Shown piece by piece: positions 57,765 to 64,000 of a stretch of DNA of 64,000 nt. Source of the stretch: Pezicula radicicola (lineage: Eukaryota > Ascomycota > Leotiomycetes > Helotiales > Dermateaceae). Positions within the stretch are counted from its first letter, which is position 1; the number at the start of each line of letters is the position of its first letter. A program made the position numbers and the translations under genes. The notes beneath the pieces are model-generated. The model was not told the origin of the DNA and did no database searches. It worked only from the letters and a program-made list of their open reading frames with translations. The stretch lies in the NCBI GenBank assembly GCA_003008705.1, contig PDUO01000057.1:5012-69011 (forward strand), given 5' to 3'.

Positions 57765-58308
57765 TAGGATCCCAAATCACCGAGGACGGGTAGTGCGGGA
57801 GCGTCTCAAAATCGCAGTGGAGGTGGCCTCTGGACAGAATCACGGCTTCCTTCTTGGCCTGCTCTGCATCGCATTGCAACCCCGCCTTGTTCCCTTCCCA
57901 GGTGATGCTTTGGATCTTTGCACTCCCGCCATCATCGTTGCTTAGTTTCGGAACAATGTGAAATATGTAGCACTCCTCCTGTAACCAGCTTCGAAGGATG
58001 TGGAGAGATATATTACCGTTTTCGTCCGGATCCTCGATTAGCATATCCCATTTATCGTCCATACTTCGAGATTTAAACCCGACTTTAAGCTTTTCCACGT
58101 CTGCATCGCTGATCGGCAAACCCCAAGGTGCTGTGAGAGGCTCCTTCATGGGCTTTTTCGAGCCGCGCTGGTACATCGTCGAAAGCCACTTCTTTATCCC
58201 CTCCTCGTCCACATCGCTATGCGCATCCTCTTCCACATCGAATTCGCTGTCTGTCGTCGGAAGCCCTGTCGTAGGCTCCTCCTGTTCCGCATTGCTATGC
58301 GACGTCAT
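57736..58308 (-). CDS. Hypothetical acidic protein
   Basis: An intact frame of 190 residues starts MTSHSNAEQEEPTTGLPTTD. It has an acidic N-terminus (DVEEDAHSDVDEEG), a middle part with GFKSRSMDDKWDMLIEDPDE and NISLHILRSWLQEECYIFHI, and ends SVIWDPSAYKKLDAE. I do not recognise the family. It overlaps the NHL remnant by 29 nt in another frame, so the two may once have been one gene. The coding-like quality supports a real, possibly orphan gene. Confidence 0.5.
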   Translation of the reverse strand: MTSHSNAEQEEPTTGLPTTDSEFDVEEDAHSDVDEEGIKKWLSTMYQRGSKKPMKEPLTAPWGLPISDADVEKLKVGFKSRSMDDKWDMLIEDPDENGNISLHILRSWLQEECYIFHIVPKLSNDDGGSAKIQSITWEGNKAGLQCDAEQAKKEAVILSRGHLHCDFETLPHYPSSVIWDPSAYKKLDAE

Positions 58309-58485
58309 CCTATAAGGATTTAGGAGGTACTAGGATGAAGTTGTGTGGTTGCGCAAAGTAGAAAGAGATCGAGGTCTAGCGTCGGGGTGGTGGCGAGGCA
58401 CTAAATAAATACGAAGGTGCCGGGGGTAATGTTTTACTCACCGCCTTCTTAGGAACAAAAGACAGGGTTAGTTGTAGGGGTGCTT

Positions 58486-59080
58486 TTACCCGTGGGCATT
58501 GCCAAAGTTGGGATCCTGTAGTCCAGTTCCGGCGCCCACAAATAGCAGAGTATGAGTTGCAAAAGGTCCTTTGAGTACACTCTGCATCACCTCTGCCGTG
58601 GTTATTTTGTGATAATCAACAATATCAAGGACCACATCATCATGCTTCTGGTAGAACCCATGAATATACACAATCCCTTCTAGATCCCTAGCGGCAAATA
58701 TTTAAAGGTTTCCTACTTCGTTTGGTCCAATCGACTTTAGTTTGCAAAAGAAAAATCTAGTAGATCATCGTAATTAGTGGTCATAGGCTTGGCACCGCTA
58801 GAATGGAATCCCTGTAGCTCGAGGATGCCAGGGCAAAGGATCTGCTTGTGTAGATCTTTGAAGACCAAATCCAACCAAGTGGGAGGTAGTTTGCGCTTTA
58901 CAAGTTGGCGCTTCGCCCAGGTCGGTGCATTTATTATAGAGTCGGTGGCAGAGTTCGAGCCAAGGAGCTTACTGCGATAGTATTAGATATCCACTTTATC
59001 GGCGTCGCTAAAGTGACCTTCTGACTCCAAATATTCGAGGCCAGTATATAATAGCCTATTCTACGTCAACTGTGGTAAAG
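58486..59080 (-). pseudogene. SIR2-like domain gene, broken
   Basis: The minus strand reads RLLYTGLEYLESEGHFSDAD, stop, YYRSKLLGSNSATDSIINAP, TWAKRQLVKRKLPPTWLDLV, then GFHSSGAKPMTTNYDDLLDF, stop, and GIVYIHGFYQKHDDVVLDIV with FATHTLLFVGAGTGLQDPNF. TTNYD, the IHG strand and THTLLFVGxGxxxxDPNFG are hallmarks of SIR2-like (SIR2_2) domains, which in bacteria and fungi occur in NAD-depleting or STAND-type immune proteins. In-frame stops at 58983-58985 and 58737-58739 and a frame change near 58690 show decay. The C-terminal partner domain is not found. Confidence 0.65.
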
Positions 59081-59184
59081 ATTTTGTCCCTTCCGCTTTA
59101 GTAGCGTTCAATGAGACTCCCGCGCTAGTCACCACCACCAGTAACCCTCGAGACGGAGCACGACGTATACAATCCACGTAAATA

Positions 59185-59770
59185 CCGTATTAATTGGCAA
59201 TTAAGATAAATCGCTGGAATAAGATAAATGGCCAGAATAAGATAATAGGTTAATTTAGGCCTAAATCATAAAGATATTATCTTAATTATATAGCTAATTA
59301 GGAGCCGCTTAGTAAGCTAGATTTACCCGCTTAATGATACTTATAATAGCTTTGTTTTATATAAAAAATAACCTTAAGCTCGAGCTCGAGCTTATATATA
59401 AGAATAGAGGGTATATATTAATATTGTAGTAATAGAGTTAAGGTTATTAGAGGAGTTGCTTTAGAGGGCTCTGAATAGTCTTAATAGAGGCCCCTATAGA
59501 GCTCTATAGGCTCCTAGAGCTTATAATTAATATTACTAGATATTACAAGGTTATTAAGTAAGAATTTAAATAATAAGAAGGGCGATTTAAAGTAGGGGAG
59601 GTCTTACAAGGAGATTTTAGTTATTAGTATTATTAAAAGAGACTACTTAGTAAGCTAAACTATACCTCTTATTAGTTAAGATATTAATTCTAGAATAAGA
59701 TAATAGGATACTTTGGCTAAGGACTTTAAATTCGACTATAAGATATTATTTTATTTGCCAATTAATACAG
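59185..59770. mobile_element. TIR element of about 586 bp with TA borders, AT-rich
   Basis: The ends are inverted repeats: left CCGTATTAATTGGCAATTAA, right complement CTGTATTAATTGGCAAATAA, flanked by TA at 59183-59184 and 59771-59772. The interior is very AT-rich with short GC-containing patches (for example GAGCTCTATAGGCTCC) and no open frame. It fits a Tc1/mariner-type element or MITE that has been RIP-mutated. Confidence 0.75.
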
Positions 59771-60782
59771 TAGCTTGACTTTGACTTAACTGGGTCTGAC
59801 CCGCTGGGTGAACGTCTAACATAGTTGAGTCTAAACATTTAAGTCTCCCCAAATATGATGTTTAATCCCAGGCTGTAGGCTCGTTCTGAATACAAGATCA
59901 CCCCTGGGTTTAGATTTAGGCTCCTTCGGGGTAAGGACAAGACTACTAGATATAATGCGAGAAACTTGTGCACGGGTTGTAATTGATGGGCTACAGAAAT
60001 TTCGGAAAGGGAAGCAAAAGTTTGGGGAGGAATAACCATATTCTTATACTGCCGAATGGGCGTTGGATCCCGTCCTGTGACTTATTTCTCGATCAACCAC
60101 TCATTAGCCTGGTAAATAGGACCACTTCCGTGAATGAAATGCAGATTCTCCTTACTTCACCTGAAGTTAAATTCCTAAAACAAGGTAGTCAGGTTTGGTA
60201 GCTGGCTGTGACTTTGTTATACGCCATCCTTCGGTCCAGCGATGAGCAATTGTGATCAACGACTCCCTTTAGTGCGTGAAATGCTCTACTTTCCCGACCT
60301 CTCTTACAGGCTCCGCTTCTTCATTAACCCCCCACCCGACTCCCTGACCTCGTTATCGATGGTCACATCCATATATTTGCGGTTTTGCGACGATACTAGA
60401 GCTCAATATAGCGGTGTGAATTTGCTGGGCCACGATGCATTTGGGGCTTTGGTTGACAATATGCCATCGCTTAATTTGCAATGGTTGTTCGTAAAGGCCG
60501 CCCACATACAGGCCCCTATTAATGCCGACTCATCGGGTGTCTAGCAGCTGTTGAAGCTCCGTGGACTCCAACGGTTAACACTTGGGGGAGGATTGTGGAG
60601 GTGGGAACCCCGGACGGCCAAAGCCTTGCGCCAACGTACAACGTGGAATTTGCCTTCTCCCGAGTATATAGGCCGAACTAGTCCTCTACAATATCACGAT
60701 CTTGTGCCGGGAAACGATCTTTGTTGAGTGGGGAAACGAATTTTGACTACAACTTAGGGTGACGTCGAAGAAACGATTGCTG
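59771..60782. other. No confident gene
   Basis: One frame (60242-60544, plus) is open for 100 residues (MLYFPDLSYRLRFFINPPPD) but lacks a recognised family and stops abruptly. It may be a fragment of an unknown gene. Confidence 0.35.
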
Positions 60783-61136
60783 CTAGTTGGTTCTAAGAGC
60801 TTCTATATCTCCCTTTGCACGTAAAAGCTTTACTGCTATCCTCTGAAGCTGAGAGATTCTTGCAGGCCGCCCATAAGCCTCTAATTCCTTACACCATGAC
60901 GCAATTGTACTCGCTTCGATCAGCGAGAGCGTCTGCCTCTTTATTACGTATTTAGGCCTCAAGGTAGCTCTATTTATTCGATTCCGAAGGTATTCCTGTC
61001 GTACGCTGTATCGCTGAGCTGCTTTTTGAATCGGTAGGGAGCCTTCGGCAGCATAATAGGCTTTAAGGGCGTTGTTAATACGGTCAGAAAGGGGGGCCTC
61101 ATCTAGCGGATTTGGTTGCTTTTTAGGGCGCGTCAT
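60783..61136 (-). mobile_element. Truncated pogo/Fot1-type transposase (HTH_Psq part)
   Basis: The 117-residue frame MTRPKKQPNPLDEAPLSDRI begins with a helix-turn-helix Psq/CENP-B-like segment (LPIQKAAQRYSVRQEYLRNR). It continues into the second HTH region (IEASTIASWCKELEAYGRPA). It ends before the LGKNW motif and the DDE catalytic domain. Autonomous Fot1/pogo elements encode about 500-550 residues. It is a 3' truncated copy and cannot transpose by itself. Confidence 0.7.
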
Positions 61137-61561
61137 AGTGGGAAAGAGAGGAATGTTAGGATGGCAAATGAGGAGACAAGTTATGAACCCTCGAGCACCA
61201 TTATAATGAAAAGTGGTAAAATATAAAAATATTAGTAATAGTCGGAAATCATGTATATTCTGGCCCTTGAATCTATGGGGATTTCTATACTATTTATACA
61301 TAAAATGAGCATCGCAAGGGCCTCGTTTCCTATACTAATTGAGTAGTTTTTGATGTTAAATAGTTAAGCTAATAGTACTCTAATCCTCTATAAATTAGAG
61401 CCTATAGCGACTAGTAGAAATGAGGTTATATTAATATTATACATGATCTATACCCGATACAAGTCAATTCTGATTGAAATGATTATATTTGGTAGTATTT
61501 TGGACTAATAATGAGTGTATAGTAGGTAGTTGAAGCGGGGTTCTATTCGAGGGGATAACTA
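61137..61561. other. AT-rich gap, no gene seen
   Basis: Low-complexity, AT-leaning sequence between the transposase fragment and the GH76 stop codon. Nothing recognisable. Confidence 0.4.
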
Positions 61562-62961
61562 TCACAGGTAATTCTTCGCCATTTTAACATACGCTGCCAA
61601 AAGCCCCACCACATTCGTCTGCACCATAAAGCTCCTCACGTTACTTATGCCCGTTGCCCCAGCAGTCCATACCAACCCATACTGTCCAGAACTATCCACC
61701 GTCGCCAATGCCGCCTTCGCGTTCGCCGCTACAAACTGCGTATACCTTCTGCAATTCGCTGCGTGCGTCCTACACAACCCGGAATCCCCCGCAAACGACA
61801 GACCCCCCGAAAGCCGCTGCGTTGACGGCAATGGCTCACAGAATTCCGCCAGGTACCGGAAAAAGATTCCCTTGAATGACTGTTGGTCTGCATTACAGCT
61901 ATTCGAAGCCTCGCAGACTTCAGCGAGGATACCACCTCTACCAAGGACGGTTGTCGAGGAGGCATTAGTAGAACTAGTAGCGCTAATGACGGCTTGGATG
62001 AGCGTGTAGCCGTCAGCCAGGTAGGTGGTATTACCAGTAGCTTCCCAGAGACTGCGGAGACCGCCAAGCAGGACGCCTTGATTATAGGTCCAGACGTCTT
62101 CGGTCCGGAGGTCGCAGGTCGTGCCGTTCCTGTTCCAGTTGCTGATATGGTAGCCGTCGACGTAGAGGCCCTGGCTGTTGGTTAGATTGTGCGTGGAGAG
62201 CCATTGGTAACCCTGAATAGCCGCGTTGAGCCATTTTTGGTCGTGGGGGGAAGCGGTGGAAATGTTGTCACCATAGGGGAATGCAGGGTTGGGATCGGTA
62301 TCGCCGAGGAAGTCGAGGTACATATTTGCGCTGGCAGTGATATAGAGGGTGTTGGTAATGGTGTTTTTGTAGGGACCGTTGGATTGATTCTGTTTCTGGT
62401 AGTCGTGGTTCCAGACCATGCCGCCATCACAATAAGTGGTATCCCAGCCGCTGACAGAGGAGTTGTCCCAGAAGAAGTTGGAGCGATGGGCGAAGACTGG
62501 GGAGAATTGGGTACCGTACCAGGAGGTGCTACTGTCGTTACCCAGGTAGTGGAGCGAGGAGTGTGAGGCGATGAAATTGGTGGTTTGGAGCCAGCCGAGG
62601 ACGATCCAGAGGAAATCGTCATAGGACTGGTAGAGAATTCGAGCGGGGTTTTGGCCGAAGAAATAGGTTATTAGATGGGAGAAGTATTTGTTGAGGTGGT
62701 TTTCTTCGGGATAGCCAAAGGGGGTAGTAAGGGAGCTATAGGATTGGAAGATCGATGACATGTGCGTACTGTTTTTTTTTTTTTTGCCTCGTCAGCATAA
62801 AATCTTAATGAAAGAAAAAGAACTCACCTAAACACGACAGCGACCCAATCTTGATAGTGATTATTCAAATATACCGCCGGCCAATCCCCTCCATACAGCC
62901 GAAAGAACTGCGACTGTGTCGCCTCAATTGCCGCCATCGCAGAACTCAAAGCCGTCGCCAT
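61562..62961 (-). CDS. Glycoside hydrolase family 76 (endo-alpha-1,6-mannanase-like)
   Basis: GH76 enzymes cut alpha-1,6-mannan; fungal Dcw1/Dfg5 members act in cell-wall assembly and others are secreted. The frame has the catalytic Asp pair in YQSYDDFLWIVLGWL, plus WDTTYCDGGMVWNHDYQKQN, EDVWTYNQGVLLGGLRSLWE, GGILAEVCEASNSCNADQQS and FKGIFFRYLAEFCEP. One intron (about 62772-62828, containing a 14-nt T run on the plus strand) joins DWVAVVFR-STH to MSSIFQSYS. The upstream exon starts MATALSSAMAAIEATQSQFF, with no signal peptide visible before the repeat-rich flank. The true N-terminal exon may therefore be missing or further upstream. The rest of the domain is intact. Confidence 0.8.
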
Positions 62962-64000
62962 AGCATTCGCTATTGCGCAGCACAATATAAATCAGACTTA
63001 ACGGCAGAACGGTTGTGTATAAGTTAGGAGAAAACGAGTCCTAAGAGAGAAGAGTTTAGAAATAGTATAACCTATTATAGTCTTAGTTTTTTATCCTAAC
63101 TATTTCTTAGATTTAGGCTTTCTCTTTTAGGTTTTGGCCCTTTTTATATTAGTTTTAGACTTTTTATTTTATATTGGTTTTAATCTCTCGCTCTTACTGT
63201 TTGGGTTTATCACTCGTCCGGCACCAAGTGCCTAGCGTGCTTACAAGGGTAAGCTAACATTGCTTAGATGAATCTTTATTGTGAGCCTCGGCTATACGGC
63301 AGAAGCCTAGTCCGCAACGGCATGTGATAGAAAGGAAGATTGCACTTCTTATAGAAGGGCAAGCTTGAGTCTTTATTATGAATGTCACTGCCCTCTAACA
63401 GTCCTCCGACTGTTATAGAATCTTATATAATAAATTACTCAACTAAAGAAGGAATGGGTTTGTGAGAAATGGTGCTTACAAATAGGCTCTGAGCACCGGA
63501 ATATTCGGAAAGTCTATTTAGCCTTATATGGTGTAGCAACCCCATATATGAATAGCTTTATCAATTACATGAATTCAGTTAATTCAACCTATTATTTCTG
63601 TCAGGGTTAAGTGGTGGGAAGAGATGCCACAAGAGAGGATTTAGGCTTGGATTAAGCGGATTTATTTCTATATTTAAGAGGTTATTGCTAATAAGGGAGA
63701 TAACAATAAAGAAGGTCGGGAAAAGGGAGAAGGAAAGAATTTATTAGCAAATGATCTTACTACTACCAACGATTCTATTATATTAAAAAGGGTTGGTATC
63801 AAGGTATGAGTACTTCTGTCTAACTGCCTTTTCTCGACTTATATGATTAACAGAATATATGACATGTAGTATATAGAGTATATACGATTCCTATCGTCCC
63901 ATTCTTCTCTAGGTTCACTTGGTCGTTAATGTCGTAAATATGTCCTTGTGTATACTCACTCTATTGTGAAACTTATTATAGTGGCATCGCCAATCCTTGA
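62962..64000. repeat. AT-rich repeat DNA, possible LTR edge
   Basis: The segment from about 63000 to 63180 is AT-rich and low in complexity. Further right, TGTTATAGAATC near 63409 and TGGTATCAAGG near 63790, a form often seen as the primer-binding site after a copia-type 5' LTR, suggest a retrotransposon edge running off the window. This is weak; no LTR pair is visible. Confidence 0.3.

Noticed and set aside
61647..62566. Several long plus-strand frames
   Set aside because: All are antisense to the GH76 coding frame, a usual effect of GC-rich codon use.

Overview
The window comes from a filamentous ascomycete, most likely a eurotiomycete of the Aspergillus/Penicillium kind. Genes have many short introns (about 47-110 nt) with fungal branch points. 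The protein families are fungal (Zn2Cys6 regulators, HET, LaeA-like methyltransferase, PTH11/rhodopsin-like membrane protein, vanillyl-alcohol oxidases, GH76). Gene-bearing DNA is broken by very AT-rich islands and transposon relics that look RIP-mutated. This is accessory, possibly subtelomeric DNA, not a housekeeping region. No PKS, NRPS, terpene cyclase or prenyltransferase backbone was recognised.

Left part (1-33 kb). An AT-rich island cuts an alpha/beta hydrolase fragment. Then come a C2H2 plus Zn2Cys6 regulator (2.4-4.8 kb), a Baeyer-Villiger-type flavin monooxygenase (5.4-7.4 kb) convergent with a WrbA-like quinone reductase (8.1-8.9 kb), a second AT-rich island with a helicase-like relic, a dead BVMO copy (10.1-10.8 kb), a dead salicylate-hydroxylase-like gene (11.4-13.0 kb), a LaeA-like methyltransferase (14.0-16.0 kb), an intact salicylate-hydroxylase-like monooxygenase (16.3-17.8 kb), a HET-domain gene with one in-frame stop (18.0-20.4 kb), a 298-bp TA-flanked MITE, an acyl-CoA dehydrogenase (22.3-23.9 kb), a rhodopsin-like membrane protein boxed in by two repeat families (25.6-26.9 kb) and a cytochrome P450 (28.9-30.9 kb).

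Central part (33.5-55 kb) is the most coherent block: a CocE/NonD-type hydrolase, three vanillyl-alcohol-oxidase (VAO) family flavoproteins, a SnoaL-like protein, an FMO with an N-terminal NTF2-like region, a tandem SnoaL-like protein, a Zn2Cys6 regulator and an intronless carotenoid/stilbene-cleaving dioxygenase. Read together this looks like a phenylpropanoid or stilbene (lignin/lignan-like aromatic) oxidation cluster: VAO acts on para-substituted phenols, the dioxygenase cleaves an aryl-conjugated double bond to aldehydes, flavin monooxygenases insert oxygen, and the hydrolase opens resulting esters. The pathway is inference. The family assignments rest on clear motifs. One VAO keeps all key residues of the characterised enzyme; the other two have lost two of them. 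A 54-bp near-perfect palindrome sits in the divergent promoter between the canonical VAO and the FMO.

Right part (55-64 kb) is decayed: a hAT transposase relic, an NHL-repeat remnant, a SIR2-like pseudogene, a TIR element of about 586 bp, a truncated pogo-type transposase, a GH76 alpha-1,6-mannanase, and AT-rich repeat DNA to the end.
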